A DNA stretch of 55,830 bases from Deltaproteobacteria bacterium (GTDB lineage Bacteria; Desulfobacterota; GWC2-55-46). Positions within the stretch are counted from its first letter, which is position 1; every line of letters starts with the position of its first letter. The position numbers and the translations under genes are program-made. The stretch lies in NCBI GenBank assembly GCA_016234855.1, contig JACRNO010000037.1, positions 1 through 55,830 of the forward strand, written 5' to 3'. The notes beneath the pieces were generated by a model. The model saw only the letters and a list, made by a program, of their open reading frames with translations. It was not told where the DNA came from and searched no databases. Positions 35,316-43,711 of this stretch are shown one piece after another.

Positions 35316-36448
35316 CAGGCGGTTACCGTCCTGTCCTGCCCCTGCGCGCCGGGCGTCCTGAATATCCATATCGCGGTATCGAGCATATAGTAGTTGTTGA
35401 AAAAGACGCTGCTGCGCTCGAAGCCCAGCTCAGAGGCCATCTTTATCGTGGCGTCCACGTCATGGAAGCCCTGCCAGCCCCGGCAGACGCTCTCGGCAAA
35501 GTCGTGGATGTAGACGCCCGTCCGTATCCATGGGTTGTTGACGTGGATGCGTCCTTTGTCCGGGTAGCCCCACGCCACAGAGCCGAGTATGCCGCCGGGC
35601 GCGAGGACGCGCTTGATCTCGGCGTAGACCCCGCGCCTTATGGGTTCGCTGATGTACGGGTCTCCGCATGAGAAAAAGACCTTGTCAAAGGCACAGTCGG
35701 CAAAGGGGAGCGGATGGCCGAACCCGGCCCAGGCATCCGGGTCTATCCAGTTTATCGAGCCGTTGTGCCGGGCCGCCTTTGCGAGCGCGGTATCCCTCAT
35801 GGCGCCGGTGAAGTCCAGCGCGGTGACGCGGGCGTCCGGCCACTGTCTGAGTATTGCCTCAAGCCCGTGGCCCGTGCCGCAGCACAGGTCGAGTATGCGC
35901 GGTCTGTCCGTGTGGTACGAGTTCATGGAATTGAGCAGGAACGCGCGCGCCACCTTGAACTCGAAGTTGCCGAGGAACCTGTCCCATACCGTCGCCGCGC
36001 TGTCGTCGAACTCATAGAGGAATCCCGCGCCCTTCATGAACCTGCCTGCGTGGTCAAGACATCTCTCGAAGAACTCCATCTTGCTTGCGAAGACCTCTTC
36101 CATGATGGCGGACTCTCCGGCGTCGAGCGGTTTAATCTCATCAGGTGCGCCCTTGAAGGCGTAGATGACCGGGCCGCCTGACGTCTGAGCCTTGAGCACG
36201 CCGCGCTCTTCGAGCAGGTCGAGTAGTATGCCGGTCATGCGCTCCCTGTTGTCGCCGGTCTTGAAGCCTGCGTCCCTGCCCAATATGGCGATCATCTCCG
36301 CGGCCGTGAATCGGCCGGCCTTGCGGCAGCAATCAGTTATGCCCTCGGACTCGCAAAAGTCGACGAGCCTTGCCGCGTAGACGCGCTGGGTGAGAAAGCG
36401 CCTGAGCATGGTGATGCCGCTTCTTAGGTCGGTGAAAGTCCCGGACAT
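35315..36448 (-). CDS. SAM-dependent methyltransferase (O/N-methyltransferase-like)
   Basis: A 377-residue protein. The N-terminal ~110 residues are helical with a winged-helix feel (TAAEMIAILGRDAGFK, LLDLLEERGVLKA). This is the dimerisation-domain layout of plant-type O-methyltransferases and their bacterial relatives. The class I Rossmann core begins at ILDLCCGTGHGLEAI (motif I, about 195-209), followed by VTALDFTGAMRDTA, FFSCGDPYI and IKRVLAPGGILGSVAWGY. It probably methylates a small molecule made by this operon. It is translationally coupled to the ketosynthase downstream (one-base overlap) and starts 60 bases after the chain-length-factor-like gene. Confidence 0.9.
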   Translation of the reverse strand: MSGTFTDLRSGITMLRRFLTQRVYAARLVDFCESEGITDCCRKAGRFTAAEMIAILGRDAGFKTGDNRERMTGILLDLLEERGVLKAQTSGGPVIYAFKGAPDEIKPLDAGESAIMEEVFASKMEFFERCLDHAGRFMKGAGFLYEFDDSAATVWDRFLGNFEFKVARAFLLNSMNSYHTDRPRILDLCCGTGHGLEAILRQWPDARVTALDFTGAMRDTALAKAARHNGSINWIDPDAWAGFGHPLPFADCAFDKVFFSCGDPYISEPIRRGVYAEIKRVLAPGGILGSVAWGYPDKGRIHVNNPWIRTGVYIHDFAESVCRGWQGFHDVDATIKMASELGFERSSVFFNNYYMLDTAIWIFRTPGAQGQDRTVTA

Positions 36449-36508
36449 TTAAAACCCCCTCAGATATTCATGCCGCGCGCCGAGCGCATCCGGCCGGTCT
36501 TGCCTTGA

Positions 36509-37675
36509 TTAGTCGGACACGGCCTTTAACACGACAAGGCCTCCGCCGTCGTCAAATCCGGCCGCGCTTGCGATAGCGGTCTTTATCCTGCGTGCCTGTG
36601 CGGCGTCCGTGCGCCTTGCCCACGCAAGACCGTTTATAGCGCCCTCGATGTTCGACGGCGGCGTGGCGCCTTTGTATATGGCCATTGCCGCGGCAGCGGC
36701 CTGCATCATGCCGCTTGCCGCGAACGCCTCGCCCACGAGCGGCTTTATGCAGCAGATATCGGGCCGTGTCTGTATATTGTTGAAGAGTCTGCCAAGCGCT
36801 GCCTCTTCAATCGCATCGACGGACGTGCCGTTTGCGCCGCTGAAGACTATGGTCCCGCCCCAGTCATCGGTATTCAATTCCCGCGCCGCGGCCAGAGGGG
36901 TCTTCGCGTATAAGACCTCGGCGTATATCCGCGCCCCGCGTTCTATTGCCGAGTCCTTTTCCTCAAGAACGATGAAACAGGCGCCTTCGCCCGGGATAAA
37001 GCCGTTGGCCTCTTTTGAAAAGGGGCGCATCGCTTCAATCGAAACCGAGCCTCTCTTAGGCGCGAGGAGTCCGAGGCTTGCGTATACGCCCCTTACCACA
37101 GGGTCAAGCTCTTCCGCGCCGCCCGCCAGACAGACCTTTACGCCGCCGTGACGGATGGATTTAAGCGCGGTCGATACGGCCAGAGTGCCCGCTCCCAGGT
37201 CGCCGGAGACCGTATGCGCGGGGCCGCGGACGTTGAACGCGATGGAAGCGTTGCCCGCGGGCGCGTTGAGCACCGAGTCTGAGAAGAGCATCGGGCTTGC
37301 AGCTGCCGGGCCTTCCTTTATAACAGCCTCATGGAACTCGCGTGTAAACCTTATTGCTCCGTGGGTCACTGCCGTTACAAGCCCGGTCTCGCGGCTCTCC
37401 CACGCCGCTGCATCGAGACCCGCGTCAGCGAGCGCGAGCCTTATGGCCGCGATGGAATACTTGGATATCCCGGCGGCCCTTCGCCAGCGCCTGTCGTCGA
37501 GAAAGGCGTCTATGCCGTCTATCGCGCCGCAAAGCCTGCCCGTGCCTTTCGGTACGGGCGGGTCAACAGGCGTAAGGCACGCCCTCTTTTCAACGAGCGC
37601 GTCCCAGAGCGCCTGTGAGCCGAACCCGGCCGGGCTTGTTGCGCCGATGCCGGTTATGACTATTGCGGTGGTCAT
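36509..37675 (-). CDS. Ketosynthase-like protein lacking catalytic residues (chain-length-factor-like)
   Basis: A 388-residue full-length KS fold. The N-terminus AIVITGIGATSPAGFGS and the GEGACFIVLEE segment are conserved. The nucleophile position holds Leu160 (SGDLGAG instead of STACASG). The first His motif reads FSGANGTS, and the second reads KPLVGEAFAA instead of KPMTGHLLG. All three catalytic residues are therefore replaced, as in KS-beta/chain-length factors of type II polyketide synthases. The gene lies 16 bases after an intact KS, so the two probably form a heterodimer that sets chain length. An independently acting decarboxylase role is less likely because the His residues are also lost. 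Confidence 0.88.
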   Translation of the reverse strand: MTTAIVITGIGATSPAGFGSQALWDALVEKRACLTPVDPPVPKGTGRLCGAIDGIDAFLDDRRWRRAAGISKYSIAAIRLALADAGLDAAAWESRETGLVTAVTHGAIRFTREFHEAVIKEGPAAASPMLFSDSVLNAPAGNASIAFNVRGPAHTVSGDLGAGTLAVSTALKSIRHGGVKVCLAGGAEELDPVVRGVYASLGLLAPKRGSVSIEAMRPFSKEANGFIPGEGACFIVLEEKDSAIERGARIYAEVLYAKTPLAAARELNTDDWGGTIVFSGANGTSVDAIEEAALGRLFNNIQTRPDICCIKPLVGEAFAASGMMQAAAAAMAIYKGATPPSNIEGAINGLAWARRTDAAQARRIKTAIASAAGFDDGGGLVVLKAVSD

Positions 37676-37691
37676 TGCCTTGAGAGTACCT

Positions 37692-38906
37692 CTAACGCCC
37701 GGCCCATCTCTTGAATACGAGCGCTGCGTTCGCCCCGCCGAAGCCGAAAGAGTTGGATAGCGCGAATTTTATATCGGCCCGCTGTCCGGGCTTGTCTATG
37801 ACGTTGAGTTCGCAGGCCGGGTCGCGGGCGGAGTAGTTGAGGTTCGGCAACAGCACGCCGGAGTTCATGGCCATCACCGTAAAGACCGCTTCCACCGCGC
37901 CCGCCCCGCCCAGCAGGTGTCCTGTCATGGGCTTGGTGGAGCTGACTGGCACGCGCTCGCCGTACGGCCCGAAGACCGTATGTATCGCGGCCGCCTCCAT
38001 CATGTCGTTAGGCGGGGTGCCGGTGCCGTGCGCGTTTATGTAATCGATCTGCGTAGGAGATGTTCCCGCGCAGTCTATGGCCATCTCCATCGCGGCGGCC
38101 GCCCCGGCCCCGGACGGGTCCGGCCTTGTGATATGGAACGAGTCGGAGGACTCTCCGTAGCCGGATATCTCGGCAATGATGCGGCCGTTGCGCGCCCTTG
38201 CGCGATCGAGCTCCTCTATTATCAATACCGCCGCGCCTTCGCCGAGGGCAAGTCCGTCCCGGTTGCGGTCGAACGGCCTGCATACCGTGGGCGAGAGGGC
38301 CTGCAAAGAGTTGAATCCGGCGTATGTGAACTCCGACATGGTGTCGTATCCTGCGGCGATCGCGCAGTCGGCCTCGCCGGATCGGATATCCCTGAATGCG
38401 AAACCTATGGCGTTGGCCCCGGATGCGCAGGCGTTGGACACGGCGTGTATGGCGCCGGTCAGCCCGAGCGCGTCGCGGAGCCTCGCCGCCTGTACATGCG
38501 AGAGGTAATCCATTACAAGTGAAGGTTTGGCCTTGCGCCCTGCCACGAGCGCCCTGTGGTAGGCTGTGCCGCCTATCATCCCACCGAGGGTCGTGCCCGC
38601 GAATATGGGCGTGTTTTCAGCCATGGTATTTTTGAGGCCAGCGCGTTCGACCGCCTCTGATGCGGCCTTGAGCAGGAGCCTCGTAGCCCGGTCGTAGCGT
38701 CCGGCCGCCTTTGCGCCGGCGTTCAGGCCGCAGGCGAGGTCAGAGCGCACCTCCCCTCCGGTAGTCACCCTGTAGCCGCTTACGTCAAATGCCGTAATGC
38801 CGGAGACTGCCGAGCGGCCCTGCGTTATGCCGGAGAGGTTAGCCTCCAGTCCCGCGCCCAGGGCGGTAAGGATGCCGACGCCGGTGATGACCGCTCTTTT
38901 CTTCAT
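37692..38906 (-). CDS. Beta-ketoacyl synthase (FabF-like), catalytically complete
   Basis: A 404-residue ketosynthase with Cys160 in SNACASGANA, His293 in NAHGTGTPPND and His330 in KPMTGHLLGGAG, followed by the usual SFGFGGANAALVF near the C-terminus. It is the probable KS-alpha partner of the catalytically dead homologue encoded next. Its ATG overlaps the stop of a small membrane-protein gene (ATGA at 38903-38906). Chain elongation with malonyl units is the expected reaction. A housekeeping FabF role is unlikely because no fab genes (acpP, fabG, fabD) accompany it. Confidence 0.94.
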   Translation of the reverse strand: MKKRAVITGVGILTALGAGLEANLSGITQGRSAVSGITAFDVSGYRVTTGGEVRSDLACGLNAGAKAAGRYDRATRLLLKAASEAVERAGLKNTMAENTPIFAGTTLGGMIGGTAYHRALVAGRKAKPSLVMDYLSHVQAARLRDALGLTGAIHAVSNACASGANAIGFAFRDIRSGEADCAIAAGYDTMSEFTYAGFNSLQALSPTVCRPFDRNRDGLALGEGAAVLIIEELDRARARNGRIIAEISGYGESSDSFHITRPDPSGAGAAAAMEMAIDCAGTSPTQIDYINAHGTGTPPNDMMEAAAIHTVFGPYGERVPVSSTKPMTGHLLGGAGAVEAVFTVMAMNSGVLLPNLNYSARDPACELNVIDKPGQRADIKFALSNSFGFGGANAALVFKRWAGR

Positions 38907-39154
38907 GGCCTTCCGGCCCTTTCATGGGTCTTGCTGATATTATGCGGCCTGAGGCCGGAGATAATGACGGTTATGATTGAGCCCGCCCTGTAGAACCAGG
39001 CCACGGATACGGCCGCCAGGACGAGCAGCAGCCACGGCGCCCACGCGAATGCGAAGGCGAACCAGATAACGAGCCCGAGGCCGGCGATGATGCCGGTCAG
39101 GGCGGCTATTAATGATGAGATAAAGTATCTGTCCATTATGGATATGCGCGTCAT
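38903..39154 (-). CDS. Small membrane protein, first gene of the ketosynthase operon
   Basis: An 83-residue protein starting at ATG 39154 (an alternative ATG lies at 39136). Two hydrophobic segments (about 10-32, SLIAALTGIIAGLGLVIWF; and about 35-62, WAPWLLLVLAAVSVAWFY) are separated by a short turn, with a basic C-terminal tail (HNISKTHERAG). It has the look of an AtpI/AtpZ-like two-helix protein, but no motif is diagnostic. The four-base overlap with the first ketosynthase argues that it belongs to the operon, perhaps anchoring the enzymes to the membrane or moving a lipid product. Confidence 0.7.
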   Translation of the reverse strand: MTRISIMDRYFISSLIAALTGIIAGLGLVIWFAFAFAWAPWLLLVLAAVSVAWFYRAGSIITVIISGLRPHNISKTHERAGRP

Positions 39155-39304
39155 CGGATAATCTGTCCGGCAGGTTGAAGATGCACAGACTTGAAAATAT
39201 AGCTTAAAATCTCCGGAAAGGCAAATGAAAACCGGGGGAACAAGCGGATGCGCAACCCCGGCGCAATGGGCCTGCGCGGTTTTTTCGAGCGGAAAAACGG
39301 CCAC

Positions 39305-39333
39305 TTGACTTATCAAGTTGAAAAAAGTAATAT
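39305..39333 (+). promoter_or_regulatory. Promoter of zapB-zapA-6S operon with overlapping palindrome
   Basis: TTGACT at 39305-39310 and TAATAT at 39328-39333 are separated by 17 bases. The palindrome ACTTGA-CTTA-TCAAGT (39303-39318) covers the -35 box and could be an operator. It also lies in the divergent spacer to the minus-strand ketosynthase operon starting at 39154. Confidence 0.6.
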
Positions 39334-39359
39334 ATAATAAAGCGGAGGGCAGACCCAGG

Positions 39360-39599
39360 GTGGCGACCAATGAAATGGAAGCGCTTGGCAGGTTCGACAG
39401 GCTTGAAGAGCGCATACTCAGACTCCTTGAGGCCAATTCCGGCATTGCCGCGGAAAATAAGGCCATGAGGGATGCCCTCGCGGATAAAGCCCGCGAGATT
39501 GAAGCGCTGAGAGAAAAGATTGACAGGCTGGACAAAGAGAAAGGGGCGGTAAAGGAAAAGGTCGATACGCTGCTTGCGAGGCTCGACAGTCTCGTTTAG
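39360..39599 (+). CDS. ZapB-like coiled-coil protein
   Basis: A 79-residue protein made almost wholly of a coiled coil with heptad-like hydrophobics (FDRLEERILRLLEAN, then LADKAREIEALREKIDRLDK and KVDTLLARLDSLV). GTG 39360 is chosen because GGAGGG lies 11 bases upstream; an ATG at 39375 is an alternative. The position directly before zapA, its size and coiled coil make it the likely ZapB counterpart, which bridges ZapA-FtsZ to the division site. Sequence alone does not prove this, since short coiled coils are poorly diagnostic. Confidence 0.75.
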   Translation: MATNEMEALGRFDRLEERILRLLEANSGIAAENKAMRDALADKAREIEALREKIDRLDKEKGAVKEKVDTLLARLDSLV

Positions 39600-39696
39600 C
39601 GGATTTCGGCCGGCAGGGAGCAAAGGGGGCCGTCCCACCGTTGCCTTGACGCGCAGGCCGCCATCCGGGCGGAAGACCGAAAGTGGAGAGGGGCGC

Positions 39697-39969
39697 GTGA
39701 AAAAGCACGTAGCGGAGCTCAAGATAGACGGTCACAGGCTTGTGGTGAAAAGCGAAGAAGATGAAGTCTACATAAGAGCCGTCGAGAACTACCTAAATAA
39801 CAAGATAGAGGAGGTCAAGGAGAACACGAAGGCCGCATCTACGCTGGATCTGGCGCTTTTAGCCGCCTTGAATATAACCGGCGAGGTGTTGAAAACCAAA
39901 GAGACGCTTGATAAGATAGGAAAGAGGACCGAAGAGCTTGAGGAGCTTATAGACAGAAACATTCAGTAG
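39697..39969 (+). CDS. zapA: Cell division protein ZapA
   Basis: ZapA bundles and stabilises FtsZ filaments at midcell. The 90-residue protein starts at GTG 39697, six bases after GGAGAGG. The N-terminal domain reads HVAELKIDGHRLVVKSEEDE and the helical region continues LDLALLAALNITGEVLKTK into a C-terminal coiled coil. This matches the ZapA family. It is followed by the 6S RNA candidate and the cyclo-ligase gene, the same order as in many proteobacteria. Confidence 0.9.
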   Translation: MKKHVAELKIDGHRLVVKSEEDEVYIRAVENYLNNKIEEVKENTKAASTLDLALLAALNITGEVLKTKETLDKIGKRTEELEELIDRNIQ

Positions 39970-39977
39970 TCTACCGG

Positions 39978-40151
39978 CTCCCCTGCCTGGTTGGTGATTG
40001 ACGGGTACATTTCGAACCAATATTGTAATGCAAGGGGGCCTTCCCTGTTTGTGGCCGGCACGTCCCCACGCGGGAATACCGAAAGCAATTATAAAGGCGC
40101 CCACCTGTTTAACAGGTTCAAATTGCCGTCAACACGGCTGTAGCGGGGGAG
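39978..40151 (+). ncRNA. ssrS: 6S RNA candidate
   Basis: A 174-base segment directly after zapA and before the cyclo-ligase gene, the usual ssrS position. The first nine bases CTCCCCTGC pair with the last nine GCGGGGGAG to form a closing stem. A long, imperfect rod is expected between them. On the 3' arm CACCTGTTTAACAGGTTCAA resembles the conserved region before the closing stem in known 6S RNAs. 6S RNA binds the sigma70 holoenzyme and mimics an open promoter. The function call rests on synteny, size and the closing helix. Confidence 0.75.
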
Positions 40152-40795
40152 TAAAAGTTTCAGACGGGGCTCATAAAGGATAGGGGCGGCAGGGAGCGCA
40201 AGCGCGTGGTTTGGGTCGTCAACCCGTTTTTCAAGACCGGTTGAGGCCGCGCCGCACTTGCAGGATGTGAACGGTTTGGGTCGCATTTTGACCCGCTAAC
40301 GGACGGCCGGTGTTTTTTTCAGCCGCCGTACCGGAGTCGGAATACTCAGGGATGAGCAGTACCATGCCCATAAAAGGATTATCTCCGCAGTTGCGTTTAA
40401 CCTTATGCGCCGTCATTAGTTCAATGGCGGGCCGCGTTGGTGCGTTCGTCTTTATCCCGAAGGCATCGGCACGCGGGGGCAGTGCTGCTCGGTGTTGAAG
40501 AAGATTACCTGAAGACCGTATGACCGTATAACTCTTCTGAACCTTCAAACCGGCCATAAGGCCGCTTGAGGTTTTCTCCCTGCCAACGGCCGCATTTACG
40601 TCGATGCGCCGCGCCTCATCTCCACCTCTATTCATCTCCACTTTTATCGCGTCACGGTCCATAGGCAATAGGCCATAGAATTGTTCCGCCTTGCGCATCT
40701 GTTGCGTTGGGGACCTTGGGAGCCGAGCCTTTATTGCGCGCCGGGCACAGACGCGTTCCGGCGGCGTAACGGCGGATTGGCGCGGATTGACGGCG
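40152..40795. other. Intergenic stretch after 6S RNA, no gene seen
   Basis: About 640 bases without a convincing gene. A 195-codon frame exists on the minus strand (40231-40815), but it has no recognisable family and its composition looks like chance. No repeat of the families seen elsewhere is evident. Confidence 0.5.
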
Positions 40796-41389
40796 ATGAC
40801 CATGACCATGACCATGACAAAGGCGCAGTTACGGATGCAGTTGCTTGAGACCCGCAGAAGGCTTGCCTTCGAAGAGGTCTACCGTTTGAGCGGACTCGTG
40901 CAGGCCCGACTGCTTGCCACCGGGTTTTATGCCAGCGCGAGAAGGCTTGCCCTTTACGCGAGTTTCCGCAACGAGGTGCTGACCGACGAGATTTTTCAGG
41001 ACGCGGACTCGGGCGGCAGGGAGGTATCGTATCCGCGTGTGGTCAGAGGCGCAGGGAAAAGGATAGCGTTTTTCAAGGTCGGTCATCTGGGCGAGCTTTC
41101 AACGGGTTCTTACGAGATAAGGGAGCCGGGCTCGAGCGAGGTCGAGGCGTCTTTGGACTGTCTGGACCTTATCGTCGTGCCGGGCGTTGCCTTTGACCGG
41201 TTCGGCCACAGGCTTGGTTACGGAAAGGGATATTACGACATGGCGCTTACCGGGGCGCGTTGTCCGGTAGTCGCGCTTGCATACGATTTTCAGGTGGTCG
41301 ACGAGCGGCTTCCGTCAGAGCCGCACGACGTGCCGGTCTCGGCCATAGTTACCGAGACAAGGGTAATAACCATCGACCCGGTTCATTAG
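40796..41389 (+). CDS. 5-formyltetrahydrofolate cyclo-ligase
   Basis: The enzyme converts 5-formyl-THF to 5,10-methenyl-THF with ATP. The protein has about 197 residues. It shows RRLALYASFRNEVLTDEIF in the first half and the substrate/ATP signature LIVVPGVAFDRFGHRLGYGKGYYD near residue 130, which is diagnostic. The start is ambiguous: ATG codons at 40796, 40802, 40808 and 40814 lie in tandem ATGACC units; the last (MTKAQLRMQL) gives the usual family N-terminus. Synteny zapA-6S-fcl is widely conserved. Confidence 0.92.
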   Translation: MTMTMTMTKAQLRMQLLETRRRLAFEEVYRLSGLVQARLLATGFYASARRLALYASFRNEVLTDEIFQDADSGGREVSYPRVVRGAGKRIAFFKVGHLGELSTGSYEIREPGSSEVEASLDCLDLIVVPGVAFDRFGHRLGYGKGYYDMALTGARCPVVALAYDFQVVDERLPSEPHDVPVSAIVTETRVITIDPVH

Positions 41390-41417
41390 CAGCCTGTTGA
41401 AAAGCTCTGAATATGTT

Positions 41418-41539
41418 CAGGCTGCTCAAAAAGTCACAGATGCTAGGCGTCGAGGAGTGAGGAATGAGACGTAGTTTTTCTACGTCGCAGTGACGAATGA
41501 CGAAGACAACGACGCAGGTGGGACTTTTTCAGCAGCCTG
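41418..41539. repeat. Palindromic element with CAGGCTGCT ends, copy B
   Basis: A 122-bp element with ends CAGGCTGCTCAAAAAGTC and GACTTTTTCAGCAGCCTG, and an interior containing GATGCTAGGCGTCGAGGAGT and CGACGAAGA-like repeats. It lies just upstream of rny. The reverse complement matches copy C at 43177-43300 closely. Confidence 0.85.
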
Positions 41540-41601
41540 CTTGACAGACGGGCGGCCGGCCCGCACAGCGGCGGCCGATTTTACATAAGACAGGGGGGTG
41601 T

Positions 41602-43170
41602 ATGGACATATCAACAATGGTTATAGTAGCCGTCATAGCCATAATCGCCATTATCGTTGGCATAGCCATAGGTTTCATTACCAGGAAGAAGATAGAGGAA
41701 GGCAATATCGCGGCGGGCGCAAAGAGCGCCGAGGTGGTCGTCGCAGAGGCGCGCAAGGCCGCCGATACCATACGCAAAGAGGCCGAGCTCGAGGCCAAGG
41801 ACGTTGTGTATCAGGGCAAGCAGGAGTTTGAGAAGGAGACGCGCGAGAGGCGCAAGGAGCTTCAGGCCATTGAAAAACGCGTTCAGACCAAAGAGGAGAG
41901 CCTTGATAAAAAGTACGAGGCGATAGATAGAAAGGACGCCGATCTGCAAAGGCGCGAGAAGGATATAGCCCTGCAGGAGAAGAAGGCAAAGGAGATGGAG
42001 GCCGAGGCCGCCGCGCTCCATGCCGCGCAAAAGGAGAAGCTTGAGCAGATAGCGGGCGTATCTGCCGAGGATGCGAAGAAGATACTGCTTGATGAGATGG
42101 AGGCAGAGGCCAAGCTCGAGGCGGGCAAGTACTTGAAGCGCATAGAGGAAGAGACGAAGGCCGAGGCCGAGAAGAAGGCCAAGGACATCATCTCCGTGGC
42201 CATACAGAGATACTCCGGCGACTACGTGAGCGAGCGCACGGTATCCGTGGTCAGCCTTCCGAACGACGAGATGAAGGGCAGGATTATCGGCAGGGAGGGG
42301 CGTAACATCCGCGCCATAGAGGCGGCCACGGGCATAGACATCATAATCGACGACACCCCGGGTGCGGTCATTCTTTCCGGCCATAATCCGGTCAGGCGCG
42401 AGATAGCGAGGATTACGCTCGAGCGCCTCATCACCGACGGGAGGATACATCCGTCGAGGATAGAAGAGGTGGTCAACAAGGTCGAGGGTGAGCTTAACCA
42501 GGCCATAAACGAGGCGGGCGAGCGCGCGATATTCGACACCGGTCTGCACGGGATACACAAGGAGATACAAAAGCTCATCGGCAGGCTCAAGTTCCGCACC
42601 AGCTACGCGCAGAACGTCTACGCCCACTCGATGGAGGTGGCCTTCATCTGCGGGGTCATGGCGTCCGAACTGGGGCTTTCGACCAAGACGGCAAGGAGGG
42701 CAGGGCTCCTCCATGACATAGGCAAGGCCGTTGACCATGAGGTCGAAGGCCCGCATGCGGCCATAGGCGCCGAGATTGCCAAGAAGTACGGCGAGGTGCC
42801 CAAGATCGTCGCCGCCATCGGCCAGCACCACGACGACAAGCCGGAGAACATTTACGGCGTGCTCGTTCAGGCCGCAGACACCCTTTCAGCGGCGCGTCCC
42901 GGCGCAAGAAAGGAGATGTTCGAGAGCTATATCAAGCGCCTCGACGACCTTGAGAAGATTGCCAAGGACTTTCCGGGCGTTGAGAAGTCCTACGCCCTGC
43001 AGGCGGGCCGCGAGATAAGGGTCATGGTCGAGAACCAGACCGTCTCGGACGAAGGTTCCGTCGTCCTTGCAAAGGACATAGCGAAAAAGATTGAGCAGGA
43101 GATGAGCTACCCCGGCCAGATAAAGGTCACGGTCATACGCGAGTCAAGGGCGGTGGAGTACGCGAAGTAG
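41602..43170 (+). CDS. rny: Ribonuclease Y
   Basis: RNase Y is a membrane-tethered endoribonuclease that starts mRNA decay. The protein has 522 residues: an N-terminal transmembrane helix (4-25, [20 protein letters not shown]), a long coiled coil (about 30-200), a KH RNA-binding domain ([20 protein letters not shown] near 220-240) and an HD domain with the signature [15 protein letters not shown] near 370. Length and order are normal. It is followed by ymdB, a common pair. Copies of one palindromic repeat flank the gene in inverted orientation. Confidence 0.97.
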   Translation: MDISTMVIVAVIAIIAIIVGIAIGFITRKKIEEGNIAAGAKSAEVVVAEARKAADTIRKEAELEAKDVVYQGKQEFEKETRERRKELQAIEKRVQTKEESLDKKYEAIDRKDADLQRREKDIALQEKKAKEMEAEAAALHAAQKEKLEQIAGVSAEDAKKILLDEMEAEAKLEAGKYLKRIEEETKAEAEKKAKDIISVAIQRYSGDYVSERTVSVVSLPNDEMKGRIIGREGRNIRAIEAATGIDIIIDDTPGAVILSGHNPVRREIARITLERLITDGRIHPSRIEEVVNKVEGELNQAINEAGERAIFDTGLHGIHKEIQKLIGRLKFRTSYAQNVYAHSMEVAFICGVMASELGLSTKTARRAGLLHDIGKAVDHEVEGPHAAIGAEIAKKYGEVPKIVAAIGQHHDDKPENIYGVLVQAADTLSAARPGARKEMFESYIKRLDDLEKIAKDFPGVEKSYALQAGREIRVMVENQTVSDEGSVVLAKDIAKKIEQEMSYPGQIKVTVIRESRAVEYAK

Positions 43171-43176
43171 GCACGG

Positions 43177-43300
43177 CAGGCTGCTTAAAAAGCCCCATCT
43201 GCGTCGTTGTCTTCGTCGTTCGTCACTGCGGCGTACATACGGAGTACGCCTCATTCCTCGCTCCTCGACGCCTAGCATCTGGGACTTTTTAAGCAGCCTG
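43177..43300. repeat. Palindromic element with CAGGCTGCT ends, copy C
   Basis: A 124-bp element with ends CAGGCTGCTTAAAAAGCCCC and GACTTTTTAAGCAGCCTG. It is opposite in orientation to copy B on the other side of rny, with clear similarity along the full length. Confidence 0.85.
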
Positions 43301-43367
43301 AACAGATGTTGTGCTTCGTAGGCGGTATATCGGGTCAGGACAGCTTAACCAGATAAATGCATATACT

Positions 43368-43412
43368 CCCCGCGTCTCAACCCGCGCAGCATCAGGCGGG
43401 CTGAGACGCGGG
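43368..43412 (+). terminator. Possible terminator hairpin after rny
   Basis: An 18-base arm (43368-43385) pairs imperfectly with 43395-43412 (CCCGCGTCTCA with TGAGACGCGGG). A moderately T-rich run (ATTATTGTTTCTG) follows. It lies in a gap with another dispersed repeat (CAGACCTTCAGGTCTG, about 43576-43591). Confidence 0.45.
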
Positions 43413-43663
43413 ATTATTGTTTCTGTGATAGTGTGATGGCTGGGGAGTAGGAAGATAGGAATAGAGGGGAAAATAGGTCTCGCCCGGTTATTGGCAATTG
43501 TAGTGTCTGACTAATTAGTTGCCATTTTGAAGGGTGGCGCTGTCATGCCACACTAAACGGGTCTTTGTAGCTCAGACCTTCAGGTCTGATTCTTTGCCTG
43601 TGTCTGAACGACGGTCTTTTTCAGGGCTGAAGCCCTGAGCTGCAGACTCTTGATATCTTCATT

Positions 43664-43692
43664 TTGTCATTTCCTTAAAAATAAGGTATAAA
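43664..43692 (+). promoter_or_regulatory. Putative sigma70-type promoter for ymdB
   Basis: TTGTCA at 43664-43669 and TATAAA at 43687-43692 with a 17-base spacer. It lies about 20 bases before the GTG start at 43712, with a ribosome site AAAGGAAGG between, so the leader would be very short. Confidence 0.5.
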
Positions 43693-43711
43693 AGGTGGAA
43701 AGGAAGGCCAA

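Noticed and set aside
40231-40815. A 195-codon open frame on the minus strand after the 6S RNA
   Set aside because: No recognisable domain, and it overlaps the start of the cyclo-ligase gene. Its sequence looks like chance in GC-rich DNA.
41611-42831. Long open frame antisense to rny
   Set aside because: It mirrors the coiled-coil codons of rny and has a low-complexity Leu-rich product. The plus-strand gene is a clear RNase Y.
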